Below, in pieces: positions 9,389-17,709 of a stretch of DNA of 64,000 bases; the first letter of the stretch is position 1, and each line of letters starts with the position of its first letter. The translations under genes were made by a program, and so were the position numbers. The notes under the pieces are model-generated. The model was not told where the DNA came from. It ran no database searches and worked only from the letters and a program-made list of their open reading frames with translations. This DNA comes from Eubacterium_B sp034180045 (GTDB lineage Bacteria; Bacillota; Clostridia; Peptostreptococcales; Anaerovoracaceae). The stretch spans positions 22,722 to 86,721 of the forward strand of contig JAXFOY010000018.1 in assembly GCA_034180045.1 (NCBI GenBank), in the 5' to 3' direction.

Positions 9389-10264
9389 ATGAAAAGTAAA
9401 GGAGATTTACACCCCACATTTAGGCAATTGCTGCAATTTTTAGCGGTTACCCTCGGCGCGGTTTTATTTGCAACAAATCTGAGAAGCTTCATCGCCGCAG
9501 GGGAACTTTACCCCAGCGGCTTTTCCGGCATAGCTGTGCTTATCCAGAGAAGCTGTGAAAAGTTTTGGGGGATAAGCCTGCCTTTCACCGCAGTGTATAT
9601 ACCTATAAACCTGATTCCTATTTATATGGGATTCAGATACATAGGAAAGCATTTTACTTTTTTTAGTCTGTATGTTATTGCGCTCACGAGTATTCTAACA
9701 GACTTGATTCCTAAATTTACGATTACCAACGATATGCTCCTGATTTCAATCTTCGGCGGAATTATAAACGGCGTTGCCGTTGTGGTTACTTTGCTGGCGG
9801 GTGCAAGCGGCGGCGGCATGGATTTCATTTCGATTTTTATGTCTGAACGCAAAGGTAAGGACGCTTGGAATTATATTTTGCTTACAAATTCTATAATTTT
9901 GCTCACTGCCGGTGTTCTGTTCGGCTTTGACAAGGCTCTGTACTCCATTATCTTCCAGTATTGCACCACGCAGATAATCAAAGTTTTCTATAAAAGATAC
10001 CAAAAGCACACCCTGCTCATCATCACCGATAAAACACAGGAGGTCTACGAGCGTATTCGCATAACTACTCATCACGACGCGACACTCTTTGTCGGAAAAG
10101 GTTGTTATGAAGGCGCCGAGAGAAAAATGCTTTATTCCGTTGTCAGCAGCGACCAGGTTTCTACCGTGATTCAAGGAATCCGTGAGGTGGATCCCAAAGC
10201 TTTTATCAATTCGCTTAAGACCGAGGAGATAAGCGGCAGATTCCATAAGCCGAAAAAGAGATAG
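9389..10264 (+). CDS. YitT-family membrane protein (DUF161/DUF2179)
   Basis: The 291-aa product has five or six membrane segments typical of YitT, including GASGGGMDFISIF, followed by a soluble C-terminal DUF2179 domain from about residue 205 (VYERIRITTHHDATLFVGKGCYEG). The family is common in Firmicutes and its function is unknown. GGAGGAAC precedes the ATG. A second, more diverged copy is at 36112-36972. Here it follows the glyoxalase-fold gene and leads into a small membrane protein gene. Confidence 0.88.
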   Translation: MKSKGDLHPTFRQLLQFLAVTLGAVLFATNLRSFIAAGELYPSGFSGIAVLIQRSCEKFWGISLPFTAVYIPINLIPIYMGFRYIGKHFTFFSLYVIALTSILTDLIPKFTITNDMLLISIFGGIINGVAVVVTLLAGASGGGMDFISIFMSERKGKDAWNYILLTNSIILLTAGVLFGFDKALYSIIFQYCTTQIIKVFYKRYQKHTLLIITDKTQEVYERIRITTHHDATLFVGKGCYEGAERKMLYSVVSSDQVSTVIQGIREVDPKAFINSLKTEEISGRFHKPKKR

Positions 10265-10314
10265 TAGGGGTTTAATTAGCAATTTGCATTACCAAATGCT
10301 GTCAGGAGATTATC

Positions 10315-10785
10315 ATGAACATGAAGAATATTGTAAAGTACATATTTTATTCACTCTCTGCCATAATATCCGTCATACTTGTATTATCATTTATAATAAT
10401 CTTCACCGTAAGAAAATTTTCAAGTATTGCCGATATTATGGATTTCATATTTAAGTATTATTTCGTTTACATACTGGTGATTTACTTGATAGTTGCTCCT
10501 TTATATTTCATTTATCGCTATCAAAAATATAAAAATATTGAACCCCAAAATATCTATATATCTGCGAGAAAGTTCTTTATTATAGCCTCTCTAATCGCAC
10601 TGGAGTTAAATATAGCGGCTTTTGCAGTTATCGTATTTGCCTTTTATCACCCGGAGGTTGCACCACCTATACCTTTTGAGCCTAATGTTATGTTTATAGC
10701 TTGCTTAATATCCCTCATAGCTTGGGTTATTTCTTTGGTTATAACCATATGCAGTTTCTATCTTGTAAAGAAGCGCGGTCAATAA
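10315..10785 (+). CDS. Small four-helix membrane protein, unknown function
   Basis: I do not recognise a family. The 156-aa product has four clear hydrophobic stretches near residues 7-30, 43-65, 81-108 and 122-148 with short polar loops, and ends in a basic SFYLVKKRGQ tail. CAGGAGA lies 8 bases before ATG 10315. It is the last gene of the rightward run that starts with asparaginase and ends at the bidirectional terminator at 10861. Confidence 0.7.
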   Translation: MNMKNIVKYIFYSLSAIISVILVLSFIIIFTVRKFSSIADIMDFIFKYYFVYILVIYLIVAPLYFIYRYQKYKNIEPQNIYISARKFFIIASLIALELNIAAFAVIVFAFYHPEVAPPIPFEPNVMFIACLISLIAWVISLVITICSFYLVKKRGQ

Positions 10786-10860
10786 TGAAAAGAAAACCGA
10801 ATTAACAAATATAAATTTTGTACTGAAAAATACTTGCACGGTGTAATGATTTTCAAATGC

Positions 10861-10908
10861 AAAAATGAGGTGACCCTGATTTTTACCCATCAGACTCGCC
10901 TCATTTTT
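10861..10908. terminator. Bidirectional terminator between convergent units
   Basis: AAAAATGAGG (10861-10870) pairs with CCTCATTTTT (10899-10908). An inner CTGAT/ATCAG pair shortens the loop, and both strands end in T-runs, so it can serve the rightward run and the leftward amidohydrolase gene. Confidence 0.75.
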
Positions 10909-10917
10909 TTGAAAAAT

Positions 10918-12591
10918 TTACTTTCTAAATACTATCTTTCCGCCAACCATGGTCATCACAGGAAGGATGTCCTTGATTTCATCGACGTCAACCGTAAATA
11001 TGTCCTTGTCCAGCAAAACCATATCCGCAAGAAATCCGGATTTGATACGCCCCTTTACATCCTCCATAAATTCCCCATAGGCACTTTCGATAGTATAAGC
11101 GTCAATAGCCGTTTCAACATCGACACATTCCTCAGGATAAAAACCTCCTTGCGGATTACCCTGCTTATCCTTTCGGGTTACCGCCATATATATATTAGGG
11201 AACGGATTGCAGTCTTCGACAGGGCAGTCGGTTCCATAGGAGACATGAGCACCTTTCTTTGCAAGCGTACCGAACGCATAGGACGTCGAAGCAAGATCTT
11301 CCCCCACCAACTCATTTACAATCTTCATATCATAGTCGAGGAATATCGGCTGTGCAAATACGAGAATGTTCAGCTTTGCAATTCTGTCCACAAGTTCTTT
11401 ATCCGTAATCTGGCAATGTATCAAGGCATGTCTAAGCTTGTTCTCGCCATCTACAAATGCTTTTTCATAACTGTCAATTGTACGTTTTACCGCTTCATCA
11501 CCGATTACATGGGTTACTACCTGAAGTCCATGCTCCTTAGCCATTTGACAATATTTATCCATATCGTCAACGCTTATCCATTCTAGGCCGTGGTCATCGG
11601 GATTTCCAACATAGCCGTTTGTCATCAGCGCCGTGCGCGCGCCCAGGCTGCCGTCCTTGAACAGCTTCAGCGGTCCAAGACTTAGCCAAGAGCCTTCAGG
11701 ATAGACGCCCTTGGCAAACTCGCCCTCTTCCAAGTATTCCTTGAAATCCGCAAGTTTGTTGAAGCAAACCTGATGTCTGTACCTGAGCAGACCTTCTCCC
11801 TTTTCATAAATGTCATGGAAGAGGGCGAAGGCAGCGGGTCCGTCCATAAAGGTGGTTCCTACATCATTGCTTTGTGCACTGGTTATGCCATGCGCTACAG
11901 CATATTCCATGGCTTCAATCAAAATTTTACGGCGCTCTTCCAAAGTAAAATCAGGAATAAGACGTTTGGCGATATTGCAGCCGTTTCCAGTAAATATGCC
12001 GTTAGGTTCGCCATTTGAGTCAAGCAAAAAATCGCCCTCTTTGAAAAGCTGTTTATTTTTTTCAATATCCAAAAGTTCCAAAAGCTTTGAGTTTGTAGAA
12101 ATTATATGCCCGCAAACCCTTTCCAAAACTATAGGAAACTCCGTGCTTATTTTATCAAGGTCACTTCTGTCGGGCAGACGGCTGCCATCCTTAAAATTAT
12201 CCTGGTTCCAACCGATTGCATGCAGTCCCTGCACAACATGCTCGGGGTGAGTTTCGGCAAACTCTTTGCAGACAGCTATCATTTCATCTATGGATGTAAC
12301 GCCTTCTATCATAGCTTGATTTCTTGTTTCACCGAACTGCATAAAATGTAGATGTGAATCATTTAATCCCGGAATAAGGGTTTTCCCCTCGCAGTCGATA
12401 AGTTCAACATCCTTAAGTTCTCCGCCGCAGCATGCTTCGTTTGAATCTGCTTGTAAAGCAGATTGCCTCATCATAGATTTTATTTCGTCATTTGAACCGA
12501 CGGCAACAATTTTTTCGCCGCTCACTAAAACCGCTTCGGCGAACTTGCCTTTTTCAACATATACCTTCGCATTAATCAAAGCCTTAAGCAT
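10918..12591 (-). CDS. YtcJ-like metal-dependent amidohydrolase
   Basis: The 557-aa product is full length for YtcJ-type amidohydrolases. Visible features are the opening beta-sandwich (VAVGSNDEI), the first metal motif in GLNDSHLHFMQFGE (equivalent to HxH), a TIM-barrel body with HVIGDEAV and LIHCQITD, the later GTDCPVEDCNPFPNIYMAVTR with its metal aspartate, and the C-terminal GFLADMVLLDKDIF. The family hydrolyses amide bonds in the cytoplasm or at the membrane; the substrate is unknown. The ATG lies one base after the stop of the upstream APC permease gene, so the pair is translationally linked and the permease probably imports the substrate or exports the product. It is paralogous to the fragment at 2-259. 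Confidence 0.9.
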   Translation of the reverse strand: MLKALINAKVYVEKGKFAEAVLVSGEKIVAVGSNDEIKSMMRQSALQADSNEACCGGELKDVELIDCEGKTLIPGLNDSHLHFMQFGETRNQAMIEGVTSIDEMIAVCKEFAETHPEHVVQGLHAIGWNQDNFKDGSRLPDRSDLDKISTEFPIVLERVCGHIISTNSKLLELLDIEKNKQLFKEGDFLLDSNGEPNGIFTGNGCNIAKRLIPDFTLEERRKILIEAMEYAVAHGITSAQSNDVGTTFMDGPAAFALFHDIYEKGEGLLRYRHQVCFNKLADFKEYLEEGEFAKGVYPEGSWLSLGPLKLFKDGSLGARTALMTNGYVGNPDDHGLEWISVDDMDKYCQMAKEHGLQVVTHVIGDEAVKRTIDSYEKAFVDGENKLRHALIHCQITDKELVDRIAKLNILVFAQPIFLDYDMKIVNELVGEDLASTSYAFGTLAKKGAHVSYGTDCPVEDCNPFPNIYMAVTRKDKQGNPQGGFYPEECVDVETAIDAYTIESAYGEFMEDVKGRIKSGFLADMVLLDKDIFTVDVDEIKDILPVMTMVGGKIVFRK

Positions 12592-12592
12592 A

Positions 12593-13981
12593 TTACTTCA
12601 CTTCTTTCTTATTAATCTTGTCAAAGATAAAGTAAACTACCGCACCTGTTGCAGGAACTGCAAGCCCGAGTGCACCGTTAAGAGGATCTTCCATAGCACC
12701 CTGAATCAAAAGTCCTATAAAGACAAGGGCAACCACAATCACTGAAACAGGATATAGCCAAACCTTGTAAGGGCGTTCAATGTTAGGGTATTTATGTCTT
12801 AGTATAGGAAGTGCCAAAATAACCAATACATTAAATACCATACCGCTTATAACTACCAGGTTCGTAAGCTGATCGAGATTTCTGAGAAGAACCAGAGCTA
12901 CCGAAAGCACACACTGAACTACTATAGGCACTGTAGGTACCTTGTATTTAGGATGCAGCTTTTTGAAACTCTTGAAGAAATGCCCCTCTTCTGCCATAGC
13001 GTAGTACATTCTTGGCTGTGCGAGAACCATTCCGTTCATGGTACCGAACATAGCCATAATCATACCGATAGAAACTATGATTCCGCCTGCATTTCCGAGA
13101 ACTGTCTTTGCTACAGCCGTACCCAGGTACAAGTCTTCATTATTAATCATTTCCACAATTTTGTCATGTGGAAGAACTTTCATAATGGCAAAGTTGAACA
13201 GAGTGTATAGAACTGTCACTCCGCCTATACCTATTATTATCGCCAAAGGAAGATTTTTCTTAGGATTTTTGATTTCCTCTGCAACAGTATTAAGATTTGA
13301 CCAACCTTCATATGCCCAAAGTGCCGCAACGATTGCAATCGCCATCATCGAAACGATATTTGTGTCATTGCTTGCCGCAAATTCTCCTGCTGAGCCAAGA
13401 GAAAGATCAGGACTGACCTTACCTACAAATAGTGCAACAAACATTACAATAGCAATCGGCACAAGCTTTGCTACCATGGAAAGACTCTGAACTACAGATG
13501 CAACCTTTACACCGATTAAATTGTATATAGTCGCGCCTACAATAATTACTATAGCCGCAGCCTTGATGCCGATGTCACTTATATCAAAAAATGACCTTGC
13601 AACATTCATTAAAGCGATTGAAACCGCAGCAATTGAACCCGGACCACCTATTAACCAGTCCGTAAAGCCCGCCATGAATCCGACCACAGGATGAAAGGCT
13701 TCGTTCAAATATATAACTCTTCCTCCCGCCTTTGGCATAGCCGTTCCCAGTTCTGCATAGCAAAGTCCTGCAACAAGCGAAATGATACCGGCAAGCAACC
13801 AGCAAATTAAAGCCAGACCGCTGTTCATTCCTGTTCTTTGCAGAACATACGAGCCGAGATAGAATATACCTGATCCTATCATAATTCCGCCAATTATGCT
13901 GATTCCACCGAATACGCCAATCTCTCTTTTGAATTCGGTTTTCTCGGTTGTCAGAGAAGATAATTTCTTATCGTCACGCAT
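12593..13981 (-). CDS. APC-family amino-acid permease
   Basis: The 462-aa product has about twelve membrane segments and the APC hallmarks GGISIIGGIMIGSGIF (segment 1), AGIISLVAGLCYAELGTAMPKAGG and ALWAYEGWSN. The family are amino-acid/polyamine uniporters, antiporters or symporters. The sequence is closest to LAT/SteT-type exchangers, judged by the first two motifs, but this is not decisive. GGAGGAA lies 6 bases before the ATG. The stop is one base before the YtcJ-like gene, forming a two-gene operon. This suggests exchange of an amino acid or N-acyl derivative processed by the amidohydrolase. Confidence 0.88.
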   Translation of the reverse strand: MRDDKKLSSLTTEKTEFKREIGVFGGISIIGGIMIGSGIFYLGSYVLQRTGMNSGLALICWLLAGIISLVAGLCYAELGTAMPKAGGRVIYLNEAFHPVVGFMAGFTDWLIGGPGSIAAVSIALMNVARSFFDISDIGIKAAAIVIIVGATIYNLIGVKVASVVQSLSMVAKLVPIAIVMFVALFVGKVSPDLSLGSAGEFAASNDTNIVSMMAIAIVAALWAYEGWSNLNTVAEEIKNPKKNLPLAIIIGIGGVTVLYTLFNFAIMKVLPHDKIVEMINNEDLYLGTAVAKTVLGNAGGIIVSIGMIMAMFGTMNGMVLAQPRMYYAMAEEGHFFKSFKKLHPKYKVPTVPIVVQCVLSVALVLLRNLDQLTNLVVISGMVFNVLVILALPILRHKYPNIERPYKVWLYPVSVIVVALVFIGLLIQGAMEDPLNGALGLAVPATGAVVYFIFDKINKKEVK

Positions 13982-14017
13982 AAAAATTCCTCCTTAATTC
14001 ATACACTGATAAACTAA

Positions 14018-14043
14018 AAGTGCTTTAGATAACCAAAGCACTT
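14018..14043 (-). terminator. Terminator of the ABC importer operon
   Basis: AAGTGCTTT and AAAGCACTT form a perfect 9-bp stem with an 8-base loop. On the minus strand it is followed by TTAGTTT. It lies between the last ABC gene (ends 14190) and the permease start (13981). Confidence 0.65.
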
Positions 14044-14189
14044 TACTTACTTTTCATGAGTATAACTCAATTTCAGCATCATGTCAAACAATAGTTGAGC
14101 TAAAAATTTTAGAATTTTTTAGGTATTAATTAACTTATCTGATTATATTTATGCATTTTACGGTTGCTTTTACTCTGCGCGCTTTTGTG

Positions 14190-15011
14190 TTAAACAGAAA
14201 TAACTCTGCTTGCCCTTACCAGTTCTCTTACAACATCGTTTTCGTCTTTCCATAACTTAAAAGTTTCATCATAGAATTCAACTTTGCCTTCACCTAAAAC
14301 CATGGTTTTTTCCGTCATCATGCCTATTGCGTTTAAGTCGTGAGAAATGAAAATAAGAGTCATATCGTTTTTATTGACCATTTTCTTCAAGATTTTCATT
14401 ACTTGCAGTTGTATAGGTATATCCAACGCTGATATTATTTCATCTGCAATTAGAACTTTCGGCTCCGTCAGCATAGCTCTGCATATTGCCATTCTCTGCA
14501 ATTGCCCGCCTGATAGCTGCTCCGGATAGCGTTTAAGCAAATCATAATCAAGTTCACACTGTATAAGAAGCTCTTTCACCCTTTGGCTCGCAACTTCCTT
14601 GGGATTGCCTTTCTTATTAGCTTTCGCACCGCTTATACATCTATTTTTTTCAAAGGTTTTTTCGTATCTCAAAGCCACTTCATTTAGAGATTTCCCGAGT
14701 GTTTGTCTTGGATTAAAAGCTGCTTTTGAGTTTTGAAAAATCATCTGCACCGGGAACTTTGCCGTATCTCTTCTGCCTTTTTTCATTAATGGCAAAGCTT
14801 GTTCTCTAAATCTCACCTCCCCGTTGTCAGCTGCCAAAACCCCAACTAAAATCTTTGCAAGAGTCGATTTTCCACTGCCCGAGACACCGGCTATTCCCAA
14901 GCTTTCGCCTTCATTTAGGCTAAAACTCACATTCTCAAGAACCTTAAGCTTATCAAAGTACTTCTCTATGTTCTCGGCTTCAAATATTCTATTTCTTTTT
15001 TTACTGATCAC
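14190..15011 (-). CDS. ABC importer ATPase 2 (NikE/OppF type)
   Basis: The 273-aa product has a Walker A GVSGSGKSTL near residue 42, Q-loop MIFQNSKAAFNPRQTL, signature LSGGQLQRM and Walker B VLIADEIISALD with an H-loop ISHD. It is the second ATPase of a nickel/peptide/opine-type importer. Its start overlaps the end of the preceding ATPase gene by 11 bases, so translation is coupled. It is shorter than typical OppF and lacks a clear C-terminal oligopeptide-binding extension, as in NikE. Together with the riboswitch upstream, this favours a small metal-complex substrate over oligopeptides. Confidence 0.9.
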   Translation of the reverse strand: MISKKRNRIFEAENIEKYFDKLKVLENVSFSLNEGESLGIAGVSGSGKSTLAKILVGVLAADNGEVRFREQALPLMKKGRRDTAKFPVQMIFQNSKAAFNPRQTLGKSLNEVALRYEKTFEKNRCISGAKANKKGNPKEVASQRVKELLIQCELDYDLLKRYPEQLSGGQLQRMAICRAMLTEPKVLIADEIISALDIPIQLQVMKILKKMVNKNDMTLIFISHDLNAIGMMTEKTMVLGEGKVEFYDETFKLWKDENDVVRELVRASRVISV

Positions 15012-15894
15012 CTTTATATTCTCCTTGCGACATGAGTTCCTTTGAGGCTCTCAGGAACTTTAGTCCTTCAACGCTTTTAGGCGATTTGAAGAATTCCTCT
15101 ACGGACTCATGCTCTGCCAGTTTCCCCTTACTCATTATTGCGATACTATCGCATAATTTTTTTATCATTCCCGGGCTATGGCTTATATAAATCATGGTGA
15201 GGTCGTCATTTTCAGCTATTTTCTTAAGAATCTCCAAAGTATTTAGCTGGTTTACTACATCTAATGCTGATGACGGCTCATCTGCAATCAAAAGCTTAGG
15301 GTTCTTGACCATTGCCATTACAAATACTGCTCTTTGCCTCATTCCCCCTGAAAATTCCTGTGGCATGAGATTCAGTTTATTTCTATCATTACCAAGCCCC
15401 ATCTTTTCAAGCCAATTTATAGCAAATTCCTCACACGCCTTCCCTTTTATCTTTTCGGTAAATTCAATCTCTCTGCATATCTGACTCAAAACTCCCACAT
15501 AAGGATTCAGCGCATTTATGGAATCTTGCGGTATATAGCTTATGTATTTTCTCAATACTCGCATCTCCGCTTCTCTCATCCTGTTCAGGTCATATTCACC
15601 TAGAAATTTGCTCTCGCCTACAATCTCCCAGTTCTCTTTTGGTAAGCTTCCTAATAGCCCCTTTACTAAAAGACTTTTTCCCCCTCCGGAACTTCCCGTA
15701 ATGCCCAATTTATCCCCAAAGTTCATTTCAAAATTGACATTTTCAACCTTGTATTCTTTATTAAGGGCATCTTTTTTGAACAATCTCAAGGCATTGGTTT
15801 TTGATGCATTTTTATATATTATTCCAAAGTTTTTCAGTGAAAGTATTTTTCCTTTTTCTTCCTTCAAAATTTTCTCATCCCTTACTTCACTCAT
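15001..15894 (-). CDS. ABC importer ATPase 1 (NikD/OppD type)
   Basis: The 297-aa product has Walker A GSSGGGKSLLV, Q-loop YIPQDSINALNPYVGV, signature FSGGMRQRA and Walker B LLIADEPSSALD, followed by ISHS. The Walker A has S-L where K-[S/T]-T-L is usual but keeps the lysine and serine. It begins with about 35 residues before the canonical ABC core. It pairs with the ATPase at 14190-15011 to drive the two permeases upstream. The spacing to the permease gene is 51 bases, and the ribosome site is GGGAAAC. Confidence 0.9.
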   Translation of the reverse strand: MSEVRDEKILKEEKGKILSLKNFGIIYKNASKTNALRLFKKDALNKEYKVENVNFEMNFGDKLGITGSSGGGKSLLVKGLLGSLPKENWEIVGESKFLGEYDLNRMREAEMRVLRKYISYIPQDSINALNPYVGVLSQICREIEFTEKIKGKACEEFAINWLEKMGLGNDRNKLNLMPQEFSGGMRQRAVFVMAMVKNPKLLIADEPSSALDVVNQLNTLEILKKIAENDDLTMIYISHSPGMIKKLCDSIAIMSKGKLAEHESVEEFFKSPKSVEGLKFLRASKELMSQGEYKGDQ

Positions 15895-15945
15895 AAAGTT
15901 TCCCTCTTAGCTTCAAAGCTGCACACTTAAATTTGATAAACCTCA

Positions 15946-16725
15946 TCATTTGTATCTTTTGTCTCTCCAATCGTCAAACATGTAATACATAAACAAAGAT
16001 AATGATAAAATTCCCAGAGTTGGCCATAGTATCAAAACAGGTCTTTCAACTATATAAAATCTATACTGGTACAGCATGCTGCCCCAATCAGGAGTGGTTA
16101 TGTCAGAGCCAAGTCCTATAAAGGTCAAGGAAGCATAAGAAAGTATGACATTTCCTCCTTGAGCTGCCAAGACTGCCATTATAGGAGGTAAATTGTTTTT
16201 CATTATGTGACTTAATAAAATCTTATGTGTCGGTGTTCCCAAAAGTTTTTCAGCTATTATGAACTCCTCATCAAGCATTTTTCTTGTCAGGTTCTCGCTT
16301 TGATATGCAAAAGTTCCAATTCCGTAGATTCCCAGTGCCATGCCTATTGCAAATGGTGAATTTCCGACCACCATTATCACAATAAGCGCAACTAACAGAG
16401 AGGGAACTACCATGGATATGTCGGCAAATACTCTGACTAGAATTCTTATATTTCCACCGAAATATCCGCTTATTGTACCTATTGTGCATCCAACAATAAC
16501 AGATGTTAGGCAGGCTGATATCAATACCGTAATCGTTCTGTTAAAGCCAACGACCATCAGTGCAAATATGTCTCTGCCCAAATCGTCGGTCCCCAAAAGA
16601 TGCTTACTGCTCATAGGTAAGAATCTATTATCAACGCTTACCATTTTAGGATTTTGAGTAGGCAGCAATGCGCAAATAACTATTATGACCATCAAGAGGC
16701 TTCCGCCTATTATGAATTTTTTCAT
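15946..16725 (-). CDS. ABC importer permease 2 (NikC/DppC type)
   Basis: The 259-aa product has an N-terminal hydrophobic segment, then DDLGRDIFALMVVGFNRT, the family motif after the first helix, and about five more segments. The EAA-like loop that contacts the ATPase is near EFIIAEKLLGTPTHKILLSHIM, and the tail keeps FIGLGSDITTPDWGSML. These are classic DppC/NikC features. The ATG overlaps the stop of permease 1 by 4 bases (ATGA), so the two are translationally coupled and form the heterodimeric channel. Confidence 0.92.
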   Translation of the reverse strand: MKKFIIGGSLLMVIIVICALLPTQNPKMVSVDNRFLPMSSKHLLGTDDLGRDIFALMVVGFNRTITVLISACLTSVIVGCTIGTISGYFGGNIRILVRVFADISMVVPSLLVALIVIMVVGNSPFAIGMALGIYGIGTFAYQSENLTRKMLDEEFIIAEKLLGTPTHKILLSHIMKNNLPPIMAVLAAQGGNVILSYASLTFIGLGSDITTPDWGSMLYQYRFYIVERPVLILWPTLGILSLSLFMYYMFDDWRDKRYK

Positions 16726-17648
16726 GATGACACCTCTCTTTTCAAAATCCTATCCATTATGAACTCGAATATGATATTCACCAGGAACATCCATAAAACC
16801 AATATCATTATATAGCTTTGAACCATTGGATAGTCTCGTCTTGATATGCTCTCTATCAAAAAGGTACTTAGCCCCGGAAGTGCCATGGCAAATTCAACCA
16901 CCGTTGCTCCGCCGATTACGGATGAAAATTTAGATACGGCGATGGAGAAGAGACCATATAGAGCCGGTCTGCTTCCATATCTCAGCAAAGCCTTTTTGTT
17001 ATCATATCCTCTCAGCGTATAATATTGCATAAACATGCTTTCCGCAGTCTCTTTGAAGTGGATTCTGACCGCTCTTGACATAGGACCAATCATTGGAAGG
17101 GCAATAAAAATAATCGCCAAAATGATGGATGCAGGCGTTACATCTGTGAAAAATTTCATAACTTTGAATTTTACGCCCAAAAAATATATAGTTAGCAATA
17201 TTAACAAAAATACAGGCATGGTTTGACTCATCAAGGTGAGTGCTCTTGAGATATAATTATATCCGCCTCTGTCATTCAGCGATGCCTTGTATCCCAGCCA
17301 AAATCCCAATGCCATGGCAAGTAGTATTCCACCCGTTCCAATTCCAAAAGACAAAGGTAATCTCGAAAGTATTTCAGGTTTTAGCGATGTCTGCGTCAAA
17401 TATGACTTTCCCCATTCCCCTGAAAGGAAGTCTTTCATCCAGCTGAAATATTGCTTTGCCAAAGGTTCATCGAAATGATAGAGTTCTTCTATCGCCTTAA
17501 CATTTTCCGGCGTCTTTGATAGCCCTAAATTCGTCAAAGTTATATCTACAGGTGACCCCGGCGTTATACGTACAATCGCAAAGGCCACAATGCTGGTTGC
17601 AAAAAACACCAATATCCATTTGAAAATTAGTTTTACATATTTATTCAT
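16722..17648 (-). CDS. ABC importer permease 1 (NikB/DppB type)
   Basis: ATG 17648 is chosen over an in-frame codon 17 residues upstream because GGGAAGAAACGGAAC precedes it and the protein then begins MNKYVKLIFKWILVFFATS, the expected first helix of the family. The 308-aa product has about six membrane segments, RITPGSPVD after helix 1, and LPLSFGIGTGGILLAMALG and GATVVEFAMALPGLSTFLIE as in NikB/DppB. The upstream alternative would read out of the intergenic hairpin at 17675-17702. It is coupled to permease 2 by a 4-base overlap. Confidence 0.92.
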   Translation of the reverse strand: MNKYVKLIFKWILVFFATSIVAFAIVRITPGSPVDITLTNLGLSKTPENVKAIEELYHFDEPLAKQYFSWMKDFLSGEWGKSYLTQTSLKPEILSRLPLSFGIGTGGILLAMALGFWLGYKASLNDRGGYNYISRALTLMSQTMPVFLLILLTIYFLGVKFKVMKFFTDVTPASIILAIIFIALPMIGPMSRAVRIHFKETAESMFMQYYTLRGYDNKKALLRYGSRPALYGLFSIAVSKFSSVIGGATVVEFAMALPGLSTFLIESISRRDYPMVQSYIMILVLWMFLVNIIFEFIMDRILKREVSS

Positions 17649-17674
17649 ATGTTCCGTTTCTTCCCTTAAATAAA

Positions 17675-17702
17675 GGGATGTAATACATAATGTACACATC
17701 CC
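17675..17702 (-). promoter_or_regulatory. Intergenic hairpin between binding-protein and permease genes
   Basis: GGGATGT (17675-17681) pairs with ACATCCC (17696-17702), and the loop itself holds the palindrome TACATAATGTA. No T-run follows on the minus strand, so it is more likely an mRNA-stabilising or partial-termination hairpin than a full terminator. Such elements keep binding-protein mRNA more abundant than permease mRNA in ABC operons. Confidence 0.6.
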
Positions 17703-17706
17703 CTTG
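17681..17706 (-). repeat. 26-bp diverged repeat, copy 2 (intergenic)
   Basis: This copy matches 21 of 26 positions with 19217-19242. The five differences lie at positions 8, 14, 15, 16 and 23 of the unit, and most keep the central palindrome (TACATAATGTA here, ACACAATGTGT in the other copy). It overlaps the intergenic hairpin. Confidence 0.6.
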
Positions 17707-17709
17707 ATT

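Noticed and set aside
10834..11586. 250-aa frame on the plus strand
   Set aside because: It lies wholly within the amidohydrolase gene's opposite strand, has no ribosome site and no recognisable domain; it is a codon-bias shadow.
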